Part shown: positions 30,642-43,000 of the stretch, piece by piece
Layout of the letters: each line of letters begins with the position of its first letter
Position numbering within the stretch: the first letter of the stretch is position 1
The notes under the pieces: model-generated
Databases searched by the model: none
Seen by the model: the letters and a program-made list of their open reading frames with translations, nothing else
Told to the model about the DNA's origin: nothing
From: Epiperipatus broadwayi
Lineage: Eukaryota; Onychophora; Udeonychophora; Euonychophora; Peripatidae
DNA length: 64,000 nt
NCBI GenBank assembly: GCA_028023455.1
Contig: JAQFVV010006306.1
Span: 3,065,001-3,129,000, forward strand
Direction of reading: 5' to 3'
Position numbers and translations under genes: made by a program

Positions 30642-32065
30642 CGGTCAAATATGTACATTCGCGGAACAAAACCTAGAACTGATAGATCATCTTAAGGCCG
30701 ACCAGTTTTACGGTGGTGGAAGCCATGACTCTGGCCTAACCCTAGTTCCTCTACCATTGCTTAGAGATTTACTACCTTACAGATGACACAGTTGAGGTCA
30801 CAGCAGTATTTCCCTTCTTCCCGTGCCGGCAGTAGCACAACAGTAGAACAAAAGACTGGTATTTCAGTTCTTTAGCTAGTATGGCCATATAGATATCGCG
30901 TAGCTAGGATACTTATGAATTAAACAATAAAATAAATCTTAATAACTAATCATAAATAATTATTTAAGTATGGAATGATTTTGAGTCGCTGAGCAAGACT
31001 AAGACATACACCCAATTTAAGTTCAAAGTTAATTTAATAAAGTTTAGTTTTGAAATTATAAATAAACAATATTGCAATGGTTAAATGGTTGTTCTCACTC
31101 GCAGGTGATTAAAGTATGTTTACATTAAATTTGGGTTCACATGCAAGTGATGGTTTTAGATATAATTTTATATGGCTGAGTTTTACATAGTTTGGTTCAC
31201 ATATATAGGATATAGATAAAATCACTCGCAGGTGATATTAAGTTTTTTTAGTTACAAATATCTAGGTTTCTCAATATTTATGCACTTCTGGTTTGTATAT
31301 ACATAGCGTTCTAATCACTCGCAGGTGATTGTAATTTCTAGGTTACGAATTAATTTATTTAGCTATATATATATGTGAATCTATCACTCACAGGTGATGA
31401 AATTATAATACATTTAGATTTTATACTTTTATGAGCATTAATATTAATTTTACACTGAAGTGAATTTGCTCATTATTATCTATGCCTAGTTTATGCTATT
31501 TAATTGGATATAGATCTGCTTTGGTAGTTAGCGGAAGTGATTATAATGAATTATAAAGAATATAGCATTTAAGTTAAACGTGAGTAATTTATATACTCTC
31601 TATATAGATAATGTGCCTATCAATTTGGATTCAAATTCAGATCAAAGCTGAAATAACACTTAAAATGGCAGGATGAACTGATCATGGGTAGCCAGAATTC
31701 AGATACTGAGGTGTGTATATAACATATAACTCTGGGTCCCTGCGTCTCGTATATATACCCTTTTCACAGGATTTTTACCAAGTAACGGTTCCCTTTAACC
31801 GAACTTATTACTGTGAGAGAATGCCTTTTTAGTCCAGCTGATCGAGCAATTTATTTTATATGGGAGTCTTACGCTCTGTGTGTCTCATGCTCCATTAATA
31901 AGGCTGCAGAATGGGTTGGCGCATCCAATCACCATTTGAAGAAGATAATTGCCTGAACTAAATGTACTGGTGTAGCCCTAACATGTACGCCCAGTAAAGA
32001 AATATAGCAATAAGTGAATTACACCGTAGCGTTTCTAAAGGACATATGCGTTCCGCTGACAACAT
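30642..32065 (-). mobile_element. Possible solo LTR-like element (unproven)
   Basis: The block begins TGTAACGGTC (30642) and could end CTGACAACA (about 32065), i.e. TG...CA limits on either strand. It contains GC-richer, CpG-bearing segments unlike the flanks. On the minus strand GGGTATATATACGAG (about 31745-31760) looks like a TATA box. Flanking 5-mers are not a clear target duplication (TATAG against TAATC or, shifted, TATAA), and no primer-binding site or pol gene is adjacent. A DNA transposon end is an alternative. Confidence 0.3.
31095..31398. repeat. Cluster of TCACTCGCAGGTGA-type palindromes
   Basis: Five near-palindromic 14-16-mers occur in 300 bases: 31095-31108, 31136-31150 (variant), 31221-31236, 31314-31330 and 31383-31398. 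The core is ATCACTCGCAGGTGAT. A weaker relative, TTTCACGCAAGTGAAA, sits at 32581. The spacer sequences are unrelated, so only the motif is conserved. Each contains CAGGTG, an E-box-type hexamer. Confidence 0.65.
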
Positions 32066-34080
32066 AATCATATAACAAAATTTAAGACACAAAATCTAGT
32101 TTCCTTCATGAAACTACACAGTATCAGTTCATATGATAGTATTAATAATTATACTATTAAGGAAATTTTATGAATCCAAGCTAGAAGGCTATCTATATAG
32201 GCTTTTATTTATTTAAGGAGGACTACAGCATAGTAAAGGAAATTACTACATAAATTTATAGATTTATGCTGCGTTTTATCATCTCAACTAAGATATCATT
32301 TAAATATATTTAAAAGAAAATCTATCTGATAAGTTTGTAATCATATCTCAATTAAAAGATTTTATCCATTTCAAAACAGGGTTTTTAGTTTGTGTGTTAA
32401 ATCTACGTGAAACTACACATATATATGTGAGAGTTTAGATTTACTTCTCACTAATGACTTAATTATGAATAAAACCCGGTTTTGAATACATATAGCACAA
32501 ACAATAAAATAAGCAAAATTTAATAAGATTAGGCATAGTTTTAGGAAATGCAATATATATTACAATAATATAATATAAGATTTCACGCAAGTGAAATCTG
32601 GAATTTAACTTTAGCATATTTTAAAAGAAGTTTCTGTAACTCTATTTGGTATTGATTGATTTAGTTTAAAAGTTAGGAGTTGTTTATAATTAACGAAAGC
32701 AATTATTATCGTTAACTTAAAATATATATATATAACAACTGAGAATTTTGATTATTGTTCTAAAACAGATTATTTAACAAAAGATATAAAATATTCGATC
32801 CAATAAATTAAATGTTTTATCTAATGAATATGCAATTCAGAAGATCAGGTAAAAGAGTAAATTAAATATGGAAAAACTAAGGAAATAATTCAGGCAAGAT
32901 TTTGAATGAAATTAAGGAAAATAAAATACATTTAGAACAAGTTTAGTTACATTATTGTTTTAATTATTATAGCCATTACTTTAAAATTAGCTAGTTGAAT
33001 ATTTAAATTTGAAAGAATGATTACCATCATTTTCTCTCCTCTTCTGGCTGGTTATCTTTTGGTCTTAGGACATCTTTAGGTGGTTACAGCTGTTTTCTTC
33101 ATCTTCTTCGGCATCAGGTAGCTGTTCATTGGAGGTGGAAAGACAAGATTTTGGGCCTCTTACCCCAACATGATAATTATTAATTCTCCTCCATACTTTA
33201 TTAAAATATTAGAATGAGTGAGTGCCCTTAAAGATGGCTGCTCCATCTTATATATTCATCTACCCCCCTTCTCTTTCGTTACATAATGTTTTTGACAAGT
33301 TTTCCTAGTTTATTTGCTTATTGCCAGTAATCGTGGAAGCCTGCTATGTCAAACTTTTAATTAGGTCAAATTAACTTCCATGACATGCTGTAATTTATGC
33401 AACCTTTCAATTTAAATCTAATTTTAATTCTAAATATAAATTTGGTCAATCTTATATCGGGAAGGATTGACTTTTCTGGCGTCGCTTTGACTAGAAAAAC
33501 AAATCTGGCATTATAGAAAAACATTTTGCTATATATGTAACTCGACCATTTAAATTTACTGATATATGAAGAATTATATAATTTGAAATATTACTAATTT
33601 AATAAATATCTTAAATAAAGAAATCTTAGTGTTTTAAATCCTATTAACATTATTCTTCTAGTATATATGTAGTCTAAAGTTACACATACGAGCTGTTTCT
33701 CATTTTAATTATTATTAGAAATATATATTGTGTATCTTAGAGATTTATATCTATATAAATGCACATTTCTCTCTGTATGTAAATATATATGCACATATAC
33801 ATGATAACAATTATTTATGTTTAAATTTAGGCGGGTTTTTATGGTATTATTAGCATAATATACGAGAATTTGGTGGTATTTATATATAAAAGAATACTAC
33901 TATAATATATAGTAGGTGAAACAGTTGGATTGTTCAAGCTGACTGTTTCAATAGTGTGTCAAAAAAATTATCAAATGAAGCACTAAATTAAGTTATTTGG
34001 ATATCAATGGCAGTAAAAAAAATTTTACTGTTAAAAAAAGTACAAATGTGGGTGGTAGATAAAAAAAAGGGGGGGCTATA
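32066..34080. other. Non-coding stretch with one minus-strand open segment
   Basis: Mostly AT-rich. On the minus strand, about 33211 down to 33065, an open segment reads INNYHVGVRGPKSCLSTSNE and then QLPDAEEDEENSCNHLKMS before a stop. The composition is protein-like and acidic near the end. I do not recognise it; it could be the C-terminus of a retroelement protein upstream of the LTR-like block, or an exon. The remaining sequence holds nothing I can name. Confidence 0.35.
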
Positions 34081-34154
34081 GATGCTGATCTATCACTTAC
34101 AAAGAAAGACATTATCATCCAACATTTTTTCATTATATATTGTAACAGTTTATA

Positions 34155-34495
34155 AGCAAATTCTCCATACAGTAATGCCACCCAATGCATGTCTTAATAA
34201 TCAATGGTTGCACAGTTTGTGCATAAAATCTCTGTGTAGTGTTTACTTATCCACTATCCCCAGACTAGTTTTTAGCTTTAAAGTTGATTAAATGGGTAAA
34301 AGGTGGCTGCTGGAAGGTTGCATTAGATTCTGAAATCTAAATGCAGCGCTCTTGGATCCAAGGCTCCACATTGATGACCTAGAAACTTGTCTGGAGATAT
34401 TGGATGAGTAGGGATTTTATGCATAAACTTTGCAACTATTGATTACTAAAGTGTGCATTAGGTGGCGCTACTGTATGGAGAGATATTAAGTTAAG
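34155..34495. repeat. Family 2 repeat, inverted pair
   Basis: The left part (34155-34300) contains CTCCATACAGTAATGCCACC and CCCCAGACTAGTTTTTAGC. The right part (34300-34490) contains the inverted equivalents TAGAAACTTGTCTGG and GTGGCGCTACTGTATGGAG. The right arm still shows a hammerhead relic, but C3 is T, stem II is partly deleted, and only GAAAC with a GTC triplet remains (34376-34405). Other copies are at 43.7-44.5, 56.1-56.3 and 59.5-59.7 kb. Plus frame 34082-34291 is a shadow. Confidence 0.7.
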
Positions 34496-34505
34496 TGTGG
34501 TGGAT

Positions 34506-35640
34506 ATAATTATTTGGGAATTATTTTAAGTAATCAGAAAAATTATTTCAATGAATGGGAGAAAAAATTGATAAATGAAGAAAAGAAAAGAAAGGGATTG
34601 ATGAAGAAATTAACAGTGTTTTCATATAATAAATATGATGTAGCTAGAATTATATGGAAAGGAGTTACAGTAGCAGGGTTAACATATGGTAATGGTGCAT
34701 TGTGTGTTAGTAAAGGGGTATTAAATTACTTAGAAAAAGTTCAAAGGGAAGTAGGAAGACATGCATTGGATGCAGATGTATGGACAGTAAGGGATGCAAT
34801 TCAAGGAGAAATGGGATGGTCAAGTTTTCATATGAGAGATGCAAAAAGTAAAATGAAAATGTTTGGTAGATTGCAGTTTATGGATAATAAAAGAATAGAC
34901 AAAATAGTATTTAATTGGGTTATAAGTAAAGGGCAGGTAACATGATGGGTGAGAAAGGTAATGCGGTATGCAAAAGATTTGGATAAAGAATTTATATCAG
35001 TATATTTGTACAAAAGATGGAATGATTGGGTTAGGAGGATTGTTGAGTGTTATAGTGGTAAGGAATGGGATAAAAGAATAGATTTATTAATAAAGAACAT
35101 GGAGTTAGAGAGATGGAGAACTAGTATGGAGAGTAAAAAGAGTTTAAATATATATAGAAATAAAATATTATGTGCGAGTTAATATATGATAATAGTAAAG
35201 AAATAGTTTATTGTTCAAGGCTCGAACGGGATCTTTAGCAACAAGAAAATATACATGTAAGTGGAAAAATATGGATGATTTAGTCTGTAAATTATGTAAG
35301 GAAGGAATAGAAAATATTAGGCATCTTTTAATTGAATGTAAATTCTTGAAAACAGAAAGGGCACATATAATGAAGTTGTGGAAGAATAAATATGAAAAAA
35401 GTGATTATACAGAAAGTGGATTATTGGTTTTTATGCTGGATTTGGGGAAAGATAAGGGGATTTAGATATAAAGGCCATAGAGTTGACAAAGATTATGTTG
35501 TGGAAATGGGATGGAACAGAAAATATGGGAAAACTTAGACTGGGGAATGGAAAATAAAGTGACTAACAGGTTTCTCTGGGCATAATTCTTGAGAGATTCT
35601 TGACTCCAATTAAGGAGAAGCTACAGTACATCACATCACA
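34506..35640 (+). pseudogene. Non-LTR retrotransposon (LINE), C-terminal half of ORF2
   Basis: Three consecutive plus frames (34514-34945, 34949-35182, 35211-35465) form one decayed protein. LTYGNGALCVSKGVLNYLEK and VQREVGRHALDAD match the region after the RT palm in many LINEs. IQGEMGWSSFHMRDAKSKMK and a tryptophan-rich R-W-x-DWVRRIV segment follow. The end has CKLCKEGIENIRHLLIEC, a C-x2-C-x8-H-x4-C zinc-knuckle-like motif typical of LINE C-termini. A stop (TGA at 34943) and a frameshift near 35180 break it. The RT catalytic core is absent (5' truncation), and the 3' end has a short ACATC repeat (35623-35637), as many LINEs do. Confidence 0.8.
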
Positions 35641-36066
35641 TTATTGGTTTAACAACTCGTATCTGTATAAAAGTGGTGAGCATGTTATAATTGTTTATTA
35701 GCCATAACGGAAGAAAAAAAATCTCCATAATCTGTTGCTACATTAATATAATCTTAAGATTGTGGAGCAATTTCATATCTTCATTGTTTTTTTAGCTTAA
35801 TTGGTGAAGTGTTATATAAACTCCAATGTAGTTTTACTGTATTTACCTAGTTAAAAAACAAAAGTACTTTTCCATAGTGATTTTGCCATTAAATTATTTC
35901 ATAAATATTACAATAAGTAAATAAAAACATAGTAAATATTATTTAGAATTAAATTATTTGTATGTAAAGCTGTTGTTGTTCTGATTAAATTTAATATCCT
36001 TAATAAAAGTATTAGAAAATTTTCATTGAAGGATGAAATTCTTTGTAAAATAATCTCTTAAGCTGA
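35641..36066. other. Non-coding stretch
   Basis: Nothing recognised. Confidence 0.5.
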
Positions 36067-36123
36067 TTTGGACATGTGAAGCGATTGACCAATAATAGTT
36101 TACTTGAGCATATTGTTTTTGAG
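36067..36123 (+). pseudogene. LINE C-terminal scrap
   Basis: The plus frame reads FGHVKRLTNNSLLEHIVF, resembling the W-F-GHV-x-RM-x-x-N-R-L block near the end of LINE ORF2 proteins. The surrounding sequence is too decayed to extend it. The open stretch near 36213 (AKNRIQRRAASGQYYK) may belong to the same relic. Confidence 0.35.
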
Positions 36124-36478
36124 GGGGGGGGGAGGTAGAAGCAATTCCCATATATGTTAAGATTATTTTAAAAGCCCTTTAAAGAAATACATTACTAATT
36201 ACTCTTATTTAGAAAATTTGGCCAAGAATAGAATACAAAGGAGAGCTGCAAGCGGACAATATTACAAGTTATCAAACATGCTAAGGATTTGCATATAATA
36301 TAAATGAATACATCTACGATTTGTGGATTGGTTTGTATAATCAATGTAAAACTTATCTGTATCACTTTTTTTTTTTAATTAAAATGACCTTGCTTTTTTA
36401 TGAATGTCTACTAATAATGATGAAGTTTAATTTTCCTTTTTATAAAAGTTTAATGTATTTATTTTTATTATTTTTTAG

Positions 36479-36635
36479 ATTGGAACTGGTCTTATTAACC
36501 GTGTATGTAATATAGATATGACATGGCATAAAGAAATGTCAATAGTTCCTCGTGTGTCTTCTGAATTTGAGCTAACCCTTGACAATAAGAGCACGTTGTT
36601 AGCCATCGAAGGTCTTAATTTTATACAAATGAAAC
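36479..36635 (+). CDS. Candidate coding exon, 157 nt, protein not identified
   Basis: A T-rich tract ending TTATTTTTTAG directly precedes an open segment of 52 codons plus one base, ending AAAC followed by the good donor GTAAGT. The frame starts IGTGLINRVCNIDMTWHKEM and contains SIVPRVSSEFELTLDNKS and LLAIEGLNFIQMK. An in-frame stop (the acceptor TAG itself) precedes it, as expected for an internal exon. The exon ends in phase 1 and joins in frame to the 30-nt microexon at 37115. Codon use is more balanced than in the flanks. I noticed a faint, memory-based resemblance in spacing (PR, then EG 20 residues on, then KP) to the C-terminal part of Integrator subunit 7, but too weak to name the gene. 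The initiator-like ATG at 36518 is internal. Confidence 0.5.
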
Positions 36636-37114
36636 GTAAGTTATTTTTAATTATTATCGCAATTAAATTAATATATTTTTTGTGTGTGTCACTTGATTCA
36701 ACTTCAATGTATTCGTATTTTAAAAAGCAACAGTGAAACCAAATTTATGTTTATTATATATTTTATAGTTCAAATTATTTTGAATAATTGTATAATGTCT
36801 TGGTTTTTGAAAACTGATGAAAAAATAGATTTGAATTCATGTTGCTTTTATTATGAAAATTTCATGAATTAGTTATTTTCTATCTGTATCCTGCCTTTTG
36901 GTTCTCTAGGTATCACTTTTTGGTGATGGTGTTTCTACTTCCTGCTATCCCCTTTTCATCTTTTCTCAAGGCATGAAAGTTAGGGCACATTGTTGCTTTA
37001 TTATACAAGCATGTTTATTTCTTTTTTGATTTCTATTAAAATTCAATTACTTCACTAACCTAATTTGTTAAAGTAGACGTTAAATTTTACATTCAAATTT
37101 TCCTTTAAATGCAG

Positions 37115-37144
37115 CCAATCATATCGTTCGGAGGACGCCTAAAG
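37115..37144 (+). CDS. Candidate 30-nt microexon
   Basis: TTTTCCTTTAAATGCAG precedes CCAATCATATCG..., and AAAG followed by GTAAAA ends it. Joined to the 36479-36635 exon (phase 1), the reading continues PNHIVRRTPK and one base remains. The exon is therefore symmetric (1-1) and 10 codons long, and could be skipped without changing frame. GC content is about half, well above the flanks. No downstream exon could be found in the next kilobases. Confidence 0.4.
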
Positions 37145-38320
37145 GTAAAAAAAAATGTCACTTTCTAAAAGTATTATTGCATTGTATGTTATAATAATTA
37201 AGTGTCTTGGAAATATTTTTTCCAGTAATATGAAAGTATATGTCAATGATAATTTGAAAATTGCACAATTTTGATTTAGCTTAACTAGCACAACCTTTAA
37301 TTTAATAATAGTTTTTATGGTTTGTATTTTTTTAAGTGAACAATTTGCACATAATTAACTCGTACCCATGTCATATAATAATTATTATTCATGTAAAACA
37401 CCAAATTTCAATGGTACCTCATTTATAATATACCAAATTTTTGACATAAATTTGCTTTCGACATTTCTTAATTTTTTACGATTTTATGATTTGTTAAGTT
37501 TTGAATATTAAATAAGCTCAAATATTTTGAGACAATTTAGTAGGTGAGATGATATAATAGCTTATATATAACAGGGTATATATCATCGACTCAAATCTCT
37601 ATATTTTTGCAAATGAACTGTAGACTTTAAAAGATATAATGATGTAATAATTAGCACATATCTTTCATGTGCTTAATTAATCTTGGGTTTGAATCAAGCA
37701 AGGCTTGGAATTTTTTGTTTAGCTAATTCAGCTAGCCATATGGTTGGTGAATGAATTTTTAGTTACTATTTATCTAGAAAATAAAACAAAGAATAGAAAC
37801 TGCAATGACACATGCAGAATTGGACAAGTTTGTTAATATCTCCCCTCCCCCTATTCCTCTGTCAAGAAATCTGGAAAGGCCTTTATTCTGCAGTGAATTG
37901 TTTAAAAACATTTTACCTTTTGTAGTCTTCAGTTTACTATTGACTTAAATCTTAATATAAGCTGAAAAATCTTAATGCAAATCACTTCACTTGTATTCCA
38001 TTTCTAAACATATAAAAAAATAATGTTAATTAATAAGCTTTTAATTATAGTTTTGTTTTTGTTTTTTATGCAATGAATCAAATTTCTTATTTTTGTAATC
38101 ACATGACTAGCACATTTTTAGCCTGAAATTTTTTAGATAACCGAAATATCTTATAACAAGGCTAGGATGCTTTTCCAGTGTGGTGTCCGTCAATCTAGCT
38201 AGCCAAATAACTACTATTGGTCAGTAATTAAGTATCTAGCCATTTTCTATTGGAAGATAAATTATATGGTCTTGTCAGATTGTTTTTTATCAGCTATTTG
38301 GGTAGTGAATTATTTATTAA
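37145..38320. other. Probable intron or intergenic sequence
   Basis: AT-rich; I searched for acceptor-exon-donor patterns in the phase required after 37144 and found none that is convincing. Confidence 0.4.
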
Positions 38321-38696
38321 TACACCTGGGTCTCATTTTATGTGGTAGATAAGTTTCTCAGAAAATGCGCACAAAATAAATCGCACAAAAATAGACTTAA
38401 CTTACCTTGAAAAATGGGGGATATGTACTGTAATTTTCAAAAATTGCATAAAAGCTAAGCAACAACGTAAAATTACTTTAAAATTCACATAAAAAAAAGG
38501 AAATAAAATAACTAATAAAAAATTTCGAATTTGAAAAAAAAATGATAAAAGACAAACTTTTTTATTAACTACAGTATTTAATTTTATTCAAAACAATATA
38601 TTTTTATGCATAATTTACAGTATTTTACATTTTTTCATACATAAACAGTATTTTAATCATTATCGCTATTTGAAGATATGCAAGTTCATTTGTGAA

Positions 38697-38861
38697 CTAG
38701 TAAGACATCAGATTCGTCACAAGAGGAAATACAACTAGCGCTAACATTTTTTTAATTGCTCTTATAGTACACTCACCCAAACTAAAATGTTTTCCATTCG
38801 CTGTTGATCCTTCCCATTTCGCTAAGCAATCTAAAATTGAAGTTTTTGTTTCCAAAGAAAT
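38697..38861 (-). pseudogene. pogo/Tigger transposase N-terminal HTH fragment
   Basis: The minus frame reads SLETKTSILDCLAKWEGSTA, then NGKHFSLGECTIRAIKK. This is the first CENP-B/pogo-type helix-turn-helix, usually L-x-x-K-x-x-IL-x-x-x-x-x-G, then I-x-x-x-x-G-x-ST-x-R-x-I-x-K. The frame runs to a stop after MLALVVFPLV with no catalytic domain. In the other frame a CDESDVL and SSNSDND tail may be the acidic C-terminus, so the middle of the protein was deleted. It binds DNA in intact relatives; here it is non-functional. Confidence 0.75.
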
Positions 38862-39447
38862 TCATTTTCTTGGGTGTTTTTCCTCTCTATTAGGGTAAAC
38901 TAAAAGTTTAAAATAAAAATAAAAACTTAGACTTATGATAATAAAAATACACCTACTCACCACTGTTGGGCAAAATTTAATTAAAACTAACAATTAAAAA
39001 TTAAATTTTTATTTTTGACTTTAATTTTTAAATTTTCAATTCCGTTTAAAAATCAAATTTTGTTGTTTCACATCACATTAATTTCAGATGACATTACGTA
39101 ATTTTTAAATTGTTAATTACAATTAAAAATCAGATTTTCATTTTTAATTGTCAAATTTAATTGTGCCCACCGCTGTTACACGTCTTTTAAAAATAAACTT
39201 GGGGTCACTAAAGGATTAATTGATTACATACTCTTTTTTCAAAAAGCAAAAATAGAATGTGATTTAAAATGCAAAAACAACAACATGTATAGTATAGGCA
39301 TCTATAATGTTTGAACAGATTTACATTATATTCTTGTAAACTTTAATGTGTGTATATAAAATGGGGAAATTCTGATTTTAAGTGAATTATCAACTTCTTT
39401 ATTGCATAAAATCTATTACAGTACTATTATAAAGTGCTGAAAATATT

Positions 39448-39582
39448 GAAATTATTAGATGGAAGTCAAACTCTGATGATGCGCTATTACTTTAAATATG
39501 ACATGTGAGTGCGCAAAATTATAATATTTAAAGTAATAGCGCATTATCGGAGTTCGATTTGCTGATCTAATAATTTTTATAG
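39448..39582. repeat. Inverted repeat inside the Tigger-like element
   Basis: AATTATTAGATGGAAGTCAA and GCGCTATTACTTTAAATAT are matched in inverted order by ATATTTAAAGTAATAGCGC and GATCTAATAATTTTT. Arms are about 52 bases around 25. The 80-codon minus frame at 39455-39697 crosses it and is not a gene. Confidence 0.75.
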
Positions 39583-39667
39583 CATACAAAGATATTAAGA
39601 AGAAACATGAATTGCATAACTTCAAAATCGCATTAAAAAAATCCACATAAAATGAGACCCGGGTGTA

Positions 39668-40037
39668 ATTAAATGTGTGCTTATTGTGAATTATCAAAAT
39701 TCCAACTCTAGCAATTTACTTTATGGATACATTTTCTTGAAAAATCTGATAATAGGTTACGAGTAAGTTTTTTCAGCATTATTACTTTGCACTTGTTTAC
39801 TAATTTTATGGCATTAAATTAATGGTTATCTTGAGAAATTATACCTGTATTCTAATAATTTTTTTGTTGTGAATACATGCACATACCTTGTCTTTAAAAA
39901 TATAAGAAAACTGCCACTGAAATTTCTTTAAATAAATAAATACTTGACTAATCTTTCCAGGTGGACATTATTTGGATTGTTTGAAACTGTATTTTAATAG
40001 TTAAAAAACCCTTTGTTCCTCACTACATTAAAAAGTC
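39668..40037. other. Spacer between two DNA elements
   Basis: No feature except the 8-bp target sequence AAAAAGTC at its right end (40030-40037). Confidence 0.5.
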
Positions 40038-43000
40038 GGTGCCGATATAGTACGCGCTTGGCAGCCATTTTGAATTTTGAAACACCCAAAAACACTGCTG
40101 GCACATGCAAGCGATAAATGACATCGACTAGAATCACTCAGTTTTCAAAAAAATAAATCACCTAAGGCACTACAATTAAACATGGACATTAAATAGCCCG
40201 AGGCACTACACTTAAAAAAAGGTGCGGAAAAAGAAAAAAAAGAACGTAATATTGAAAATTTAAAAAAATAAAAAATCCTTTAAAATAAATCAAAAACACT
40301 AATTACAAAAATTACAAAATCCTTTAAAATAAATCAAAAACGCTAATTTATATAGTGATTATCAAACATTGTAATAGTAACTCTCAAAAAATTAACGTAT
40401 GTTAAGGCAAAGTATTCACATGAATTGCAGTACATTAAAAAAAATCACAAATGACATTTATAAAACCCTGGGTGTATATAGCAATAATTAAACGCTAGTG
40501 ATAATTAGAAAAATAATAAATGCTACTTTCAAAAGCTTATTCCGTCTTTCAACAGTATATACTAAATCAGTATTATAATTTTAAAAAACAATAATTAAAA
40601 ACTATTAATGCTATAAATCAAACATGTTAACATTAAATAGCCCGAGGCACTGTACTTAAAAAAAGTGCAGAGTAAAGCAAAAAAAGAACGTAACATTGAA
40701 AAATAAAAAAATCCTTTAAAATAAATCAAAAACGCTAATTTATATAGTGATAATTAAACATTGTAATAGTAAATCTCAAAAAATTAACGTATGTTAAGGC
40801 ATTTAAAAAAAAATCATAAATGCTACTTACAAAAAGCCTTTATATAGTGATAATTAGAAAAATAATAAATGCTACTTTCAAAAGCTTATTCCGGTCTTTC
40901 AAAATTCAGTATTATAATTTAAAAAATAATAAAAAACCTAGTTAACTTATTTTTAAAAATATATATTTTACATTTGGCTTTGGGATTATCCCTCTAACTA
41001 AGAGTTATAATAATAAATCACAAATCTTAATAAAAGACATATGAATACATATTACAGTTAGCATTTATTTAAGTATTTTTTTTCCAATATTTTAAGAATT
41101 TTAAAAAAATTCCCGCGCAAGCTGAATTTGGTTCTTCCTAGATCTCTTCATTAGTGCAAAACCATAAAGCCATCAACAAATTATATTTTTAGGATTTAAG
41201 TTTATTACTTTAAAGAAGACGCAGTAAAATTAATTTATTCAAGAAATATCGCAGCTTAACATCGTCTCTTTCAAATTTATTTTTAAAACTGTGTGCTTGG
41301 GTCTCACACAAATTAAACCAGGTATGTGTGACGTAAGATAAATTTAAGGCATTTAAAAAAATCATAAATGCTATTTACAAAAAGCCTTTATATAGCGATA
41401 ATTAGAAAAATAATAAATGCTACAAATTGTGATGTGTAATATGTTACAGTGCGATTATATTTTTAAATCATTAATTTATCATAAATTTTTTTATAATAAA
41501 TTTTACCCCTCTATTACATTTGCTTACTAGTTAGGCTTGAGGTTATAAAAGTCCATTAGCTTGTTTACAGCTGTTTTTTAAAATTTGAAAGTTTAGATTT
41601 CTATTGTTAAATTTCTTAACTTAGCACTTTCATATTAGTAAGACAAAAGCCGATCCCGAAGGAAGCCTGATTCTTGGAAATTATCTTACATCACACATAC
41701 CTGGTTTAATTTGTGTGAGACCCAAGCACACAGTTTTAAAAATAAATTTGAAAGAGATGATGTCAAGCTGCAATATTTCTTGAATAAATTAATTTTACTG
41801 GTGACTTCTTTAAAGTAATAAACTTAAATCTTAAAAGTATAATTTGTTGATGGCTTTATGGTTTTGCACTAATGAAGAGATCTAGGAAGAACCAAATTCA
41901 GCCTGCGTGGACGACCATCCGATCCAGAAAGTTGGTAATTTTTTTAAAATTCTTAAAATATTGGTAAAAAATTACTTAAATAAATGCTAACTGTAAAATG
42001 TATTAATATGTCTATTATTAAGATTTGTGATTTATTATTATAACTTTTAGAGGGATAATCCCAAAGCCAAATGTAAAATATTATACATTTTTAAAAATAA
42101 GTTAATTAGGTTTTTTATTTGTTGATACTCCACGAAATAGTGTTGAAAGTCATGTTCACACCATTTGAGATTTAGCAAAATACTTTTTAAATATTATTTT
42201 TTAAAATTATAATACTGATTTTTGAGATTTAGTATATACTGTTGAAAGACCGGAATAAGCTTTTGAAAGTAGTATTTATTATTTTTCTAATTATCGCTAT
42301 ATAAAGGCTTTTTGTAAAATAGCATTTATGATTTTTTTTTAATGCCTTAACATACGTTAATTTTTTGAGATTTAGTATTACAATGTTTGATTATCACTAT
42401 ATAAATTAGCGTTTTTGATTTATTTGAAAGGATTTTTATTTTTCAATGTTATGTTCTTTTCTTGCTTTTCCCGCACTTTTTTTTTAAGTGTAGTGTCTCA
42501 GGCTATTTAATGTTAACATGTTTGATTTATAGCATTAATAGTTTTTAAATATTGTTTTTTAAAATTATAATACTGATTCAGTATATACTGTTGAAAGACC
42601 GGAATAAGCTTTTGAAAGTAGCATTTATTTTTCTAATTATCGCTAGCATTTAATTATTGCTATATACCCAGGGTTTTATAAATGTCATATGTGATTTTTT
42701 TTAATGTACTGCAATTCATGTGAATACTTTGCCTTAACATACATTAATTTTTTGAGATTTACTATTACAATATTTGATTATCACTATATAAATTAACGTT
42801 TTTGATTTATTTTAAAGGACTTTGTAATTTTTTTAATTGTTGTTTTTGATTTATTTTAAAGGATTTTTTATTTTTTTTAATTTTCAATGTTACATTCTTT
42901 TTTTTTTTAATGTCCACGTTTAATTATAGTGCCTTAGGTGATTTATTTTTTTTAAAACTGAATGATTCTAGTCGATGTCATTTATCGCTTGCATGTGCCA

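Larger units (their letters stand above)
38323..39665 (-). mobile_element. Internally deleted pogo/Tigger-like element
   Basis: The ends CACCTGGGTCTCATTTTATG (38323) and its inverted partner CATAAAATGAGACCCGGGTG (ending 39665) are terminal inverted repeats. TA lies on both sides (38321-38322 and 39666-39667), the target duplication of the Tc1/mariner/pogo superfamily. The 1,343-bp interior keeps only a fragment of a pogo-type transposase on the minus strand, plus a separate inverted repeat near the right end. Confidence 0.8.

Noticed and set aside
34376-34405. Family 2 hammerhead in the 34-kb copy as active
   Set aside because: C3 is replaced by T and stem II is partly deleted; only a relic.
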